Origin: CAYLNH01 sp964384625
GTDB lineage: Bacteria; Verrucomicrobiota; Lentisphaeria; JABSQK01
Length of the DNA: 26,002 nucleotides
Reading direction: 5' to 3'
Assembly (NCBI GenBank): GCA_964384625.1
Contig: CAYLNH010000080.1
Span: 1-26,002 of the forward strand
Of this stretch, positions 15,820 through 24,173 are shown in pieces (the first letter of the stretch is position 1; every line of letters starts with the position of its first letter). Under the pieces are notes generated by a model, which had not been told where the DNA came from, did no database searches, and worked only from the letters and a program-made list of their open reading frames with translations. The translations under genes and the position numbers were made by a program.

Positions 15820-16827
15820 TCAATCGTCCTCTCCCGTTGCGTCCTTCGCCTCGTTGGCCGCTGCCGCCACCGGGTGGCCGTGGTCCTCTTCTTCTTCCCG
15901 CAAGCCGCGGGTCATGCGGAAGAACAGGTCTTCCAGACTTTCCCGGCGCCCCTCCACGGTGACGCCGTCGGGCAGCTCGCGGTCCTGAATCTCGTCGGCC
16001 CGGGCTTCGTCTTCAAATTCGAGAATCCACTGGCCGTCTTTGCCGCGGCGGCTGCCGTCGGCTTCGGACAGGAGTTCCTTGGCAAATTCCTCTTGGGCGG
16101 CCGGCACGGTCACGTTGCAGCCGTTGGAGGACAGGAGTTTCGACAGCGGTCCGGAGAGTTTCAGGCGGCCGCGACTCAGGATGCCGATCCGGTCGCACAG
16201 GTTTTCGACGTCGTGCAGGATATGGCTGCAGAAGAAGACGCAGACGCCTTCTTCCTTGCGTTCGCGCAGAATCTGCAGGAGTTCCTTGCGGCCTTCGGGG
16301 TCGAGGCCGACCAGCGGCTCGTCCAGAATCAGCAGCTCCGGCTTGTTCAGCAATGCCTGCGCCACGCCGACGCGCTGGAGCATGCCGCGCGAAAAGCCGT
16401 TCAGGTCCTGGTTCCGGTGTTCGGTCATGCGGACAATGTGCAGGACTTCTTCCACCCGGTTGCCGCGGTCGGCCTTGGGGATTTTCAGCAGCCGGGCGCA
16501 GATATTGAGAAACTGGCCGGCGGTGAGGTGTGAGCCGAAGGCCGGGGTATCCGGCAGGTAGCCGACTTTTTCGCGGACTTTGATGTCGCCGCACGGCTTG
16601 CTCAGGACCCAGGCCTTGCCTTTGGTCGGCCGGATCAGGTCCATCAGGCAGCGGATGGTGGTGGTCTTGCCGGCGCCGTTCGGGCCGAGAAAGCCGAACA
16701 CCGTGCTGCGCGGCACCAACAGGTCCAGATCGGCGATGGCGGGCTCCGGCCGCAGCCTCCAGAACGAGCCCCGGTAGTGCTTCGTCAACCCCTCGGTTCG
16801 GATCGCCAGATTATCGTCCATGGGCAA
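15820..16827 (-). CDS. ABC transporter ATP-binding protein
   Basis: The protein has 335 residues from TTG at 16827, which has GAGGAG 11 bases upstream; ATG at 16821 gives 333. All nucleotide-binding motifs are present: Walker A GPNGAGKT (48-55), signature FSRGM (145-149), Walker B LLILDE (165-170), D-loop GLDP, and switch His202 in SHILHD. This is the CcmA/DrrA type typical of ABC-2 exporters. An extension from about 215 ends in an acidic, His-containing tail. It is the first gene of a minus-strand operon with two permeases and two anchored proteins, and supplies the energy for that complex. The F-S-R-G-M signature is a common variant in this class. Confidence 0.93.
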   Translation of the reverse strand: MPMDDNLAIRTEGLTKHYRGSFWRLRPEPAIADLDLLVPRSTVFGFLGPNGAGKTTTIRCLMDLIRPTKGKAWVLSKPCGDIKVREKVGYLPDTPAFGSHLTAGQFLNICARLLKIPKADRGNRVEEVLHIVRMTEHRNQDLNGFSRGMLQRVGVAQALLNKPELLILDEPLVGLDPEGRKELLQILRERKEEGVCVFFCSHILHDVENLCDRIGILSRGRLKLSGPLSKLLSSNGCNVTVPAAQEEFAKELLSEADGSRRGKDGQWILEFEDEARADEIQDRELPDGVTVEGRRESLEDLFFRMTRGLREEEEDHGHPVAAAANEAKDATGEDD

Positions 16828-17178
16828 AGGCGTGGGTACTCCTCACACTTGCGGCATATTACGGGTGCCCGAGTTCCGCGGTCCTGACTGTTGCCAACTC
16901 CTCATTAACGCCGGCATCTATTTGCTACGGCATCCAACGACAGTTCCAATTTGACCTGAAAAACGCGAATTGCAACCAGTTCAGGGGGGATTTAACAAAT
17001 TTCGCCTAACCACCGCTGAGCACCGTAATAGTGGTTGTCAGGCGATTTCAACGCACTTCTGCTGGACAGCGATCTCCCCGAGAACTACGTTGCCACTGCT
17101 TTCGGGCAGGAGCCATACTTGGGTACAATGAGATTCTTGGCGCACAAAACAGAGGCGGATTCCCCGTATCCGGGCACG
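16828..17178. promoter_or_regulatory. Divergent promoter region
   Basis: This spacer lies between the divergent ABC operon and the CBM9-like gene and must hold both start regions. It is more AT-rich than its flanks between about 16900 and 17040 (for example ATTTAACAAATTTCGCC), as expected of promoters. I cannot assign -35/-10 boxes with confidence. The plus-strand frame is open from 17035, but the upstream part reads unlike a signal peptide. Confidence 0.4.
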
Positions 17179-19449
17179 ATGTTCCGGCCCGCCGCCTTGC
17201 TGTTCCTGCTGGCCGCTGTGACTTTCGCCCTGATCAACTCGCACCTGGCGTTCTTTCTGGACGCTTCGGGGCTCTCCGGCAAGAACCCGGAAGCCGAACT
17301 CAAGAAGATGACCGCGGCACGCCCCAAGAAAAAGAAAGGCCCCGGCCCCCGCGCCGTCCGCATGCCCTGGCAGCAGCCGCTTGCTCTCCTGCCGGCGCCC
17401 GGCACCGTCGTCCTCGACGGGGAAGTGAACGACTGGGTGTTTACCCGCGGCGCCTTCCTCACCGACGACTATCGCGAACAGGCGGGTATACTGAGTGTCT
17501 GGTTTCATCTGCTGTACGACGACCGGAACCTCTATGTCCTCGCCCGCGTGCGCAATCCCAACCGCCGCTCCAACTCCGCTGCGGTGGATGCCGACCCGAC
17601 GGCCGGCGAGTGCCTCCAGATCCAGTTTCAGACCGACCAGGTCTTCGCCGTCAACTGCTGGCGGCAGCTTGATCAATGGGCCATCCAGAAGCACATCTAC
17701 CAGCGCCGTAAGACGGTGTACGAAAACGCCGCCGCCGCCGGCGCCGCGGTGGCTGCCAAACCCCACGGCGACGGCGGCGGCGTCGACGTCGAGTTGAAAC
17801 TGCCGTGGACGCTGTTGTCGCCGAAGGGGTTCGCCGGCGCCCCGGCGCCGGCGCCCGGCGCCCGGTTGCGCCTGGGAGTCGCCGCCCGGGTCAACGCCGA
17901 TCTCGTTCTCGGCCGGCTGGCCGGGTCGAAGCGGCTGGACCGCCGCCGTCTCGGCCATGTCCCGGTGCTGGCCGAGGCGCCTGAGCGGCCGCCGCTGATG
18001 GCCCTCAACAAAGGTGATAAACTGTTTCCCTGCCGGCTGGGTGACGACCGCGTTGTGGTCGGCTGGGATACGCCGATCCACCGCTACCGCAGCCGGAACC
18101 CGCTGCTGCCCTGTCCGCGCTTGTCCGGCATCACGCCGGACGGCAGCCCGGACGACTGGCCGCTGACCACCGGCATCATCATCAATGAGGATGTCCGGTA
18201 CGCCGGCCGCGGGTCCGTCTGGCTGCATGCCGGACATGACGACCGAAATCTGTATGTCCTGGCGATCGTGACCGATCCCTCGCCGGCGGCGCCGGGGGAC
18301 GCTGTCGCTCTGCAGCTGCAGACGACGTCCCGGCATCAACTGGACCTGGTCCCGGGCCGGCTGCAGATCGACGGCAAGACGATCGGTCAGTCGGCGCATT
18401 CTGTGCGGCGTGACGGGACCGGTTATGTCATGGAAGCCGCCGTGCCGTGGTCGGCGCTTGGCGGCCTGCCGGCCAAGCCGGTACCTGCGACCTGTCAGGC
18501 CCGGCTGAACCCGAAATGGACCTTGCCGGGGTTGATGTCCGCCTTGCCCACCGACTACAGCCCGGCCAAGCCCGAAACCTGGGGCCGTCTGGTTCTGACT
18601 TCGGCGCCGAGCCCGAGTCCGATGATTGTGACGGTTGCCACGGGGGACTCCTTCCCGACCCAGCCGGCGGGCAACAGCCGGCAGGCGGCGCCGCGGTGCG
18701 GCCAGGTCAACGCATACGCCGCGTTCACCACCGAACTCCGGCTGATTCCGGGCACGGCCGTGATCGACGGCGGCATGGACGAATGGGATTTGCGCGGCGG
18801 CGTCTTTGCCTGCAGCGACGTGCGGACGCGGCGCCGCACCGATGCCGGCTGGATCCACGCGATGTATGACCGGAACGCGCTGTATCTTCTGGCCCGCGTC
18901 GCCGACGCCACCGCCCGCGGCAAGGCCAAAGGCGCCGGCGACGATTCGGTTACGCTGCGGCTGGTGACCGACCAGGTGAATCACATCACCATGTTCCGCA
19001 ATGTCCGCGGCAAAGACGTTGTCGAGTTCTCCACTTCGCCTTTGCGGCGGGGCAAAGCGGCCCGTCTCAAGCCCGAGCAACACCGGGTCAAGATGGCCGT
19101 TCGCCGCGACCCGGGCGGCACGGGCTATGTGCAGGAAGCCGCGATCCCGTGGAGTGCCCTGGTGCAGGACCGCGAACCGCCCAAGCCCGGCGAGCAATGC
19201 CTGTTGACCGTTCAACTGGTGACGGCCCCGGGCGTCGCGGCGCGTACGGTGATGATTTCGGCCCCGGAGTTCCGCAATCTCCACCGGCGCTACCGCGAAT
19301 GGGGCGCCGGCACGTTCCTGGCCGCCGGCGATCTCAAGCCGCGCCCGGTCCAATTGCAGAACGGCCTGGTCTTGCCCGTTGCCGTCGAAGCCGGCAAACC
19401 GGTTGTCGACGGGTCGCTGCTCGATCTGCTGACGCGCAGGCTTGAATAA
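17179..19449 (+). CDS. Anchored protein with three CBM9-like domains
   Basis: From ATG at 17179 the protein has 756 residues; the frame is open from 17035, and ATG at 17128 is an alternative. I prefer 17179 because it directly precedes a signal anchor (FRPAALLFLLAAVTFALI). A basic Lys/Pro linker follows. Three copies of a carbohydrate-binding CBM9/DOMON-like beta domain cover about 74-265, 315-475 and 520-715. Each opens with a D-G-x-x-x-D-W motif (LDGEVNDW, PDGSPDDW, IDGGMDEW), continues with DDRNLYVLARV-type strands, and closes with PW(S/T)(A/L)L. CBM9 domains bind sugar chain ends. No catalytic domain is seen, so it is probably a surface sugar-binding or adhesion protein. Confidence 0.82.
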   Translation: MFRPAALLFLLAAVTFALINSHLAFFLDASGLSGKNPEAELKKMTAARPKKKKGPGPRAVRMPWQQPLALLPAPGTVVLDGEVNDWVFTRGAFLTDDYREQAGILSVWFHLLYDDRNLYVLARVRNPNRRSNSAAVDADPTAGECLQIQFQTDQVFAVNCWRQLDQWAIQKHIYQRRKTVYENAAAAGAAVAAKPHGDGGGVDVELKLPWTLLSPKGFAGAPAPAPGARLRLGVAARVNADLVLGRLAGSKRLDRRRLGHVPVLAEAPERPPLMALNKGDKLFPCRLGDDRVVVGWDTPIHRYRSRNPLLPCPRLSGITPDGSPDDWPLTTGIIINEDVRYAGRGSVWLHAGHDDRNLYVLAIVTDPSPAAPGDAVALQLQTTSRHQLDLVPGRLQIDGKTIGQSAHSVRRDGTGYVMEAAVPWSALGGLPAKPVPATCQARLNPKWTLPGLMSALPTDYSPAKPETWGRLVLTSAPSPSPMIVTVATGDSFPTQPAGNSRQAAPRCGQVNAYAAFTTELRLIPGTAVIDGGMDEWDLRGGVFACSDVRTRRRTDAGWIHAMYDRNALYLLARVADATARGKAKGAGDDSVTLRLVTDQVNHITMFRNVRGKDVVEFSTSPLRRGKAARLKPEQHRVKMAVRRDPGGTGYVQEAAIPWSALVQDREPPKPGEQCLLTVQLVTAPGVAARTVMISAPEFRNLHRRYREWGAGTFLAAGDLKPRPVQLQNGLVLPVAVEAGKPVVDGSLLDLLTRRLE

Positions 19450-19483
19450 TTCGCCAGTCGTCTACGGCGCGCCGGAACCGGAT

Positions 19484-20008
19484 TCAGTTTCGTCCCCGGC
19501 GCGGGGGCATCAGGTCGAGATAGGTGTCGCCGGGAAAAACCGCTCGGGCCAGCGTCAGCAGCCGATTGCGTCCGGGATCGATGTCGCGCATCCCCAGCAG
19601 TTTGTCGTTGTGGTAGACCTTGACCCGGTTGCAGACGAACGAGACCAGGACCTCGACGGCGTCGGTGTTGTGGGTGAACCGCAGCACAATCGCCGGTTCG
19701 AAGCGGCATACCTTGACTTTGGCGGGCGGCTGTTGCGGATAACTTGCCGGATCCAGCAGGAGGTCCCTGAACCGGTCGGCGGCCGCGCCCTCGGGGTATT
19801 CCGGGCCATCCAGCAATTCATGACCGTGAATGGCCGGCAGATCCTTGTCCTTCAACGTTGCCGGGCTGATGCGGTAGACCTTGAGCCGGCCCCGGCGAAT
19901 TACCCGGTCCCGGTCGCCGTACACCGGCGCCGTCGGCGCGATCGGCAGCGCGCGACACCCCATGGCGCCCAGCGCCAGCACCAACAGCACCGAAAGCCGT
20001 CGGATCAT
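19484..20008 (-). CDS. Lipoprotein coupled to bshA, unknown function
   Basis: I place the start at ATG 20008 because it overlaps the bshA stop as ATGA, a classic coupled junction; the GTG at 20014 would add two residues. The protein has 174 residues. A lipoprotein signal ends in LGAMGC, so the acylated residue is Cys18. The mature part is beta-rich and has GRLKVYRISPATLKDKDLPAIHG near its start and a C-terminal segment VKVYHNDKLLGMRDIDPGRNRLLTLARAVFPGDTYLDLMP. I do not recognise a domain. Tight coupling suggests coexpression with bacillithiol enzymes but does not prove a shared pathway. It converges on the CBM9-like gene with a 34-bp gap. Confidence 0.8.
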   Translation of the reverse strand: MIRRLSVLLVLALGAMGCRALPIAPTAPVYGDRDRVIRRGRLKVYRISPATLKDKDLPAIHGHELLDGPEYPEGAAADRFRDLLLDPASYPQQPPAKVKVCRFEPAIVLRFTHNTDAVEVLVSFVCNRVKVYHNDKLLGMRDIDPGRNRLLTLARAVFPGDTYLDLMPPRRGRN

Positions 20009-21135
20009 CGGCACACTCCCCGGCAGCAGGTCTCGTAGCAGGCCAGGTATTGCGGGACAATCCGGTCCTTGTGGAAACAGGCAATCGCCCGTTCCCGCCC
20101 GGCCCGGCCCATCCCGGCAGCCAGCGCTTCGTCGCGACAGAGACGGATGATGAATTCGCCCAACGCAGCATGGTCGTCCGGGTCCGCTGTGAACCCGGTC
20201 TCGCCGGCCGCAACCACTTCCGGGATGCCGTCAACATCGCTGCTCACCGTCGGCACGCCGGACGCCATCGCCTCCAGCAAGACCATGCCGAAGGACTCCC
20301 GGTAGCTTGGCTGGCAGACGACATCGGCCAGGGGCATGATCGTCTCGACGTTGTCGACTTTTCCCAGGTAGGAGACCTGCTTGCAGACGTCCAGCTCGCG
20401 ACAGAGCGCTTTGGTTTCGACAATGCCGGGGCCGTCGCCGACGAATACCAGCCGGGCTTTGACCCGGTCCAGCGCTCGGGCGAAGGCGTGCACTACGCCG
20501 TGCACGTTCTTCGGCGCGCGGAAGTTTGATACGTGCATGATGATCTTCTCGTCGGGGTCTGCCAGGCAGTCGCGCGTGTTGCCGGCGGCTGCCTCCGGCG
20601 AGAACACGTCCGGATCGATGAAGTTGTGGATGACGCGGATGTCCTTGTCGACCTTGAAACAGTTCAGCGTGTAGTCGCGCTGGAATCTGGACACGGTCGT
20701 GACCACGTCGCTTTGTTCGATACCGTAGCGGTTGATCGGGTAGAGCGGCTTGTCCTGTCCGACGATGGTGACGTCGGTGCCGTGCAGCGTCGTGATGATG
20801 CGGAAGTCGCGGCCGGTGATTTCCTTGGCCAGGTGCGCGCACAGCGAGTGCGGGATCGAATAGTGTGCGTGGACCACATCCAGTTCATAGTCCTCGACGA
20901 CCTCGCAGATCTTCGCGGTCAGCGCAAAAGTGTAGAGCGACTGGTTGAACAAGGGGTAGTTGATCGGGTCAACCGAATGAAAGGAAATATGCCGTTGGAA
21001 GCGGCGCAGTTTGAACGGCGTCGCGTATGAGATGACGTGGACCTCGTTGCCGATTTCGGCCAGAGTCGCGGCCAATTCGGTGGCGACCAGTCCCGAGCCG
21101 CCGATCGACGGGTAACAGACAATACCGATTCGCAT
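20005..21135 (-). CDS. bshA: N-acetyl-alpha-D-glucosaminyl L-malate synthase BshA
   Basis: BshA transfers GlcNAc from UDP-GlcNAc to L-malate, the first step of bacillithiol synthesis, in the cytoplasm. The 376-residue protein has the GT-B fold of glycosyltransferase family 4 and typical BshA signatures: CYPSIGGSG (7-15), HAHYSIPH (90-97), TTLHGTDVT (115-123), IHNFID (169-174), HVSNFR (201-206) and the E-x7-E donor site ESFGMVLLE (280-288). Length matches the family. The ATG shares one base with the bshB1 stop (TGATG), indicating translational coupling. bshC, for the final cysteine addition, is not in the window. Confidence 0.95.
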   Translation of the reverse strand: MRIGIVCYPSIGGSGLVATELAATLAEIGNEVHVISYATPFKLRRFQRHISFHSVDPINYPLFNQSLYTFALTAKICEVVEDYELDVVHAHYSIPHSLCAHLAKEITGRDFRIITTLHGTDVTIVGQDKPLYPINRYGIEQSDVVTTVSRFQRDYTLNCFKVDKDIRVIHNFIDPDVFSPEAAAGNTRDCLADPDEKIIMHVSNFRAPKNVHGVVHAFARALDRVKARLVFVGDGPGIVETKALCRELDVCKQVSYLGKVDNVETIMPLADVVCQPSYRESFGMVLLEAMASGVPTVSSDVDGIPEVVAAGETGFTADPDDHAALGEFIIRLCRDEALAAGMGRAGRERAIACFHKDRIVPQYLACYETCCRGVCR

Positions 21136-21869
21136 CAGTCCAGCTCCCCTTTGACGAACGTTCCGGCCGGGTCGTCAACGCGCAGCGCGCCGTCGGTGAT
21201 GTACGGCTCGCCGTAGGCGCTGTTGATCAACAATCCGTAGTAGGCGAAGCGCGCTTTGAGCGATTCCATGAATGCTTTGGAGCCGATGTACGTCGGCTTC
21301 TCGCCGGCGGCGGGCGAGTAAAACTGGCTGCTGTAGCACTGCAGCGCCTCGATTTTGGTCGCGAAACTGTCCGTTACGTCGACCACGAAGGATGGCGGTT
21401 GCTGGTGCAGTTCCGGGTGGAAGATGACCTGACGCGGCCGGTAGATGGGCAGGTCGGAGTCGAACTTGCCGTTGCCGGCGTAGAAGTAACAGCTGCGCGC
21501 CAGATTGTGGACGGCGGTGTGGTCGGGATGCCGGCACGGCCCCCAGATGGCGACCAGGACCTTGGGCCGGGTGCGGCGGATCAGGTCGACAATGGGTTTA
21601 CGGGCGGCCTGATTGTCTTCCAACGCGCCGTCCGGCAGCCCCAGGTTCCATCGGTGCTCCAGTCCCAGGACCCGGTTCGCCGCGGCCGTCTCGCGGTCCC
21701 GTTCCGCCACGGTGCCGCTGGTGCCCGCCTCGCCGCGCGTCAGATCGGCGACGCCGACCTGGCGGCCGGCGCGAATGAACTTGACGATGCTGCCGCCACA
21801 GAACAGTTCGGCGTCGTCCGGGTGCGCCGCCAGAAAGAGGTAGTCCAGTTGGATGTCGTTTGCAGCCAT
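21135..21869 (-). CDS. bshB1: Bacillithiol deacetylase BshB1
   Basis: This zinc-dependent deacetylase removes the acetyl group from GlcNAc-malate, the second step of bacillithiol synthesis. The 244-residue protein belongs to the LmbE/PIG-L family. AHPDDAE (15-21) supplies the zinc ligands and catalytic Asp, and RHPDH (113-117) supplies a third ligand. LTRGEAGTSGT (43-53) and WNLGLPDG (74-81) are typical of the BshB1 subgroup. It is the first gene of a coupled operon with bshA. No strong ribosome site precedes the ATG; GAGGGG lies about 18 bases away, so translation may be weak or leaderless. Confidence 0.93.
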   Translation of the reverse strand: MAANDIQLDYLFLAAHPDDAELFCGGSIVKFIRAGRQVGVADLTRGEAGTSGTVAERDRETAAANRVLGLEHRWNLGLPDGALEDNQAARKPIVDLIRRTRPKVLVAIWGPCRHPDHTAVHNLARSCYFYAGNGKFDSDLPIYRPRQVIFHPELHQQPPSFVVDVTDSFATKIEALQCYSSQFYSPAAGEKPTYIGSKAFMESLKARFAYYGLLINSAYGEPYITDGALRVDDPAGTFVKGELD

Positions 21870-21930
21870 AAGACCGGTACCATAGACCCCTCAGGCACGA
21901 TTGAAAAGGCAGCCGCCTTCACGATGGGCG

Positions 21931-22212
21931 AATGTCATGCAAGTGCTCGACCAGCCCCGTCGGCGTTCATCTCCTGTTTCCGGCCTACACGGGGCTTGTC
22001 CCCGTGGGGCCAAGATTATTTCTGCCGACGGTGATACGGACATCACTACCTTCCGCGGACCTGGCGTTTTGGCAACGCCAGGTCCGCGGAAGCAGGGGAA
22101 ACGGTTGCTCCCATGCCGGACGAATCTTCGGACCACGGGGACAAGCCCCGTGGAGCCGGGAACGTCTCAGAACGCGGTTTGTCGAGGATTTACGAATGTC
22201 ATGCAAGTGCTC
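21931..22212. mobile_element. Nested-palindrome element bounded by 20-bp direct repeats
   Basis: The 20-mer CGAATGTCATGCAAGTGCTC is present exactly at 21931-21950 and 22193-22212. Between them, arms of about 40 bp at 21977-22017 and 22123-22162 are imperfect inverted repeats, each holding ACGGGGCTTGTCCCCGT or its complement, itself a hairpin. In the centre lies a perfect 19-bp stem (22050-22068 with 22074-22092) around a five-base loop. There is no gene inside. It fits a miniature inverted-repeat element or a large structured repeat; the direct repeats may mark recombination or duplication. Confidence 0.6.
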
Positions 22213-22402
22213 CATGGTTCACGCGGCATGTCTACTTTTGGGGGCTACCCATCCGTTTGCCCCCGCCGGCTTGTCCGTAAAAGACCCCCGGCCGACAGGC
22301 GACCGGGGGCCTGATAATGCGTCGAGCAACGGTTGCTGCTCGAATGCATCATGATTTGCCCTCAGCCGCAACTCCTCACGCTGAAGGCGTGATCGTTTTC
22401 AG

Positions 22403-22429
22403 CCTGGGGTTGGCGCAGCCTACCCCAGG
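22403..22429. repeat. REP-like hairpin
   Basis: CCTGGGGT (22403-22410) pairs with ACCCCAGG (22422-22429), and the loop contains a further GGC/GCC pair. Just upstream, CACGC and GCGTG form another small stem around TGAAG. The sequence resembles palindromic intergenic repeats that are dispersed in many genomes. It has no visible link to a specific gene here. Confidence 0.55.
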
Positions 22430-22518
22430 AGATGCGGCAATCAGGATCAACGCTGAAGGTGTTGCCGTGGGCTTTGCCGGGTTGGCGGCGGAAGGGCTGG
22501 CAGGTCCGAAAACGACAG

Positions 22519-22546
22519 AACGGGGCGGGAATGAACCCGCCCCGTT
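22519..22546 (-). terminator. Terminator of gnd
   Basis: An 11-bp perfect stem, AACGGGGCGGG and CCCGCCCCGTT, surrounds a six-base loop 28 bases past the gnd stop. On the minus strand it is followed by CTGTCGTTTT, a modest T-rich tail. This is the most terminator-like structure in the window. Confidence 0.65.
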
Positions 22547-22573
22547 CCGGTCTGGTCAATCGGTTGTCGCAGC

Positions 22574-24025
22574 CTACGCGGTGTACTGGCTGGCGGCCGT
22601 CGTGCCGCCGCGACCGGTCCAGTTCGTGTGGAAGAACTCACCGCGCGGTTTGTCGACGCGCTCATACGTGTGGGCGCCGAAGTAGTCACGCTGCGCCTGC
22701 AGCAGGTTCGCCGGCAGACGGGCACTGCGGTAGCTGTCGTAGTAGTTCAGCGCCGAACTCATACTCGGCACCGGCACGCCCAAGTCGATGGCGGTCTTGA
22801 CGACTTCGCGCCAGGCGTCCTGTGCCTTGATCACGATGTCCTTGAAGTACGGATCCAGCAGCAGATTCGGCAGGTCCGGGTTCTTGTCGAACGCTTCCTT
22901 GATGTTGCCGAGGAAGGCTGAACGGATGATGCAGCCGCCGCGCCACATCAACGCGATCTCGCCGAACTTCAGATCCCAGTCGTATTCTTCCGCCGCCGCG
23001 GCCATCAACTGGAAGCCTTGCGCGTACGAACAGATCTTCGATGCGTACACGGCGTCATGCAGTTTCTGGATAAACGCCGCTTTGTCGCCGTCAAACTTTG
23101 CGGTCGGGCCCGGCAGTTCACTGCTGGCGGTGACGCGCTCTTCTTTGATAGCGGAGATGCAGCGGGCGAACACGGCTTCGGCGATCTGCGGGATCGGCAC
23201 GCCTAGGTCGAGACCGGCCTGGCTGGTCCATTTGCCTGTGCCCTTCTGGCCGGCGGTATCGAGGATCTTGTCCACCAGCGGCGAGCCGTCTTCGTCTTTG
23301 TAGGCGAGAATGTCGCGGCTGATCTCGATCAGATAGCTGTCGAGCACGCCTTCGTTCCATTCCTTCAGCACTTCGTGCATCTCGTCCGGGGTCATGCCCA
23401 GACCGACAGACATCAGTTGGTAGGCTTCGCAGATCAGCTGCATGTCGCCGTACTCGATGCCGTTGTGCGTCATCTTGACGAAATGACCGGCGCCGCCGGT
23501 GCCAACCCATTCGCAGCATGGGCTGCCGTCATCGACTTTCGCGGAACAGGCTTGCAGGATCGGCTTCACGTGCGGCCAGGCTTCCGGATCGCCGCCCGGC
23601 ATAATCGACGGACCCGTCAGCGCGCCTTCTTCGCCGCCGGATACGCCGGTACCGATGTAGCGGATGCCCTTTTCCTTCAGCGCTTCGTAGCGCCGGATCG
23701 TGTCCGGGAAATGGCTGTTGCCGCCGTCAATGACGATATCGCCCTGGTCCAGGTGCGGCACCAGTTTCTCGATCGTGGCGTCTACCGGGGCGCCGGCTTT
23801 CACCAGAATCATGACCTTGCGCGGGCTCGACAACGCGTCGACAAATTCCTCGATGCTGTGCGTGCCGACGATCTTCTTGTCTTTACCGCGGCCGTTGACG
23901 AAGTTGTCAACCTTGCTGGTCGTGCGGTTGAACACCGCCACCGAGTAGCCCCGGCTTTCCACGTTCAGGACGAGGTTCTCGCCCATCACAGCCAAGCCAA
24001 TCAATCCAAAATCAGCCTTATCCAT
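22574..24025 (-). CDS. gnd: 6-phosphogluconate dehydrogenase, decarboxylating
   Basis: The enzyme oxidises 6-phosphogluconate to ribulose 5-phosphate and CO2 with NADP+ in the pentose phosphate pathway. The 483-residue length is that of the long, dimeric class. The N-terminal Rossmann motif GLIGLAVMGENL (7-18) and the NRT turn (33-35) bind the nucleotide. GTGVSGGEEGA (126-136) is the family signature. HFVKMTHNGIEYGDMQ (181-196) holds catalytic Lys184 and Glu191. KGTGKWTSQAGLDLGVP contacts substrate. The C-terminus, AQRDYFGAHTYERVD, reaches the partner subunit. An AGAGAG element precedes the ATG, and three tandem AAGAACC units lie just upstream. Confidence 0.97.
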   Translation of the reverse strand: MDKADFGLIGLAVMGENLVLNVESRGYSVAVFNRTTSKVDNFVNGRGKDKKIVGTHSIEEFVDALSSPRKVMILVKAGAPVDATIEKLVPHLDQGDIVIDGGNSHFPDTIRRYEALKEKGIRYIGTGVSGGEEGALTGPSIMPGGDPEAWPHVKPILQACSAKVDDGSPCCEWVGTGGAGHFVKMTHNGIEYGDMQLICEAYQLMSVGLGMTPDEMHEVLKEWNEGVLDSYLIEISRDILAYKDEDGSPLVDKILDTAGQKGTGKWTSQAGLDLGVPIPQIAEAVFARCISAIKEERVTASSELPGPTAKFDGDKAAFIQKLHDAVYASKICSYAQGFQLMAAAAEEYDWDLKFGEIALMWRGGCIIRSAFLGNIKEAFDKNPDLPNLLLDPYFKDIVIKAQDAWREVVKTAIDLGVPVPSMSSALNYYDSYRSARLPANLLQAQRDYFGAHTYERVDKPRGEFFHTNWTGRGGTTAASQYTA

Positions 24026-24050
24026 ACGTTCGCTTCGCTCTCTTTAGTTA

Positions 24051-24074
24051 ATGGTTCTTGGTTCTTGGTTCTTT
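24051..24074. repeat. Short tandem repeat upstream of gnd
   Basis: The heptamer GGTTCTT is repeated three times in a row (minus-strand reading AAGAACC) about 30 bases upstream of the gnd start. It sits in the leader or promoter and could vary in copy number by slippage. Confidence 0.6.
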
Positions 24075-24144
24075 GTGAAGACTAGGAAATCCCTGTGATC
24101 CGCAGGGCCTCAATCATCCGCTTTCAACGGCCGGAGCCATTGAC

Positions 24145-24173
24145 CGGTGTGTAATGCGTTGCGTTACACACCG
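24145..24173 (-). terminator. Hairpin overlapping the SDR stop codon
   Basis: A 13-bp stem with one G-T wobble, CGGTGTGTAATGC and GCGTTACACACCG, surrounds a GTT loop. The TAA stop of the dehydrogenase gene (24164-24166) lies inside the stem. No T-run follows on the minus strand. It may slow ribosomes or polymerase at the gene end, or protect the transcript. Confidence 0.45.

Larger units (their letters stand above)
21870..22573. other. Repeat-rich intergenic region
   Basis: About 700 bases separate the bshB1 start from the end of gnd. No protein-like frame is supported. The region is packed with palindromes: a nested element at 21931-22212, a GC-rich CCCCCGG/CCGGGGG hairpin near 22286-22311, a hairpin at 22403-22429, and the gnd terminator at 22519-22546. 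The bshB1 promoter must lie in the first part, but no clear boxes are visible. Confidence 0.6.

Noticed and set aside
16368..16400. Degenerate ABC signature FSRGM as a sign of inactivity
   Set aside because: Variants of the form (F/Y/L)S(K/R)GM are common in active ABC-2-type ATPases, and all other motifs are intact.
17038..19353. A 771-codon open frame on the minus strand opposite the CBM9-like gene
   Set aside because: It is a GC-rich antisense shadow. Its translation is dominated by Arg, Gly, Ala and Gln without domains, whereas the plus-strand frame has a signal anchor and three recognisable domains.
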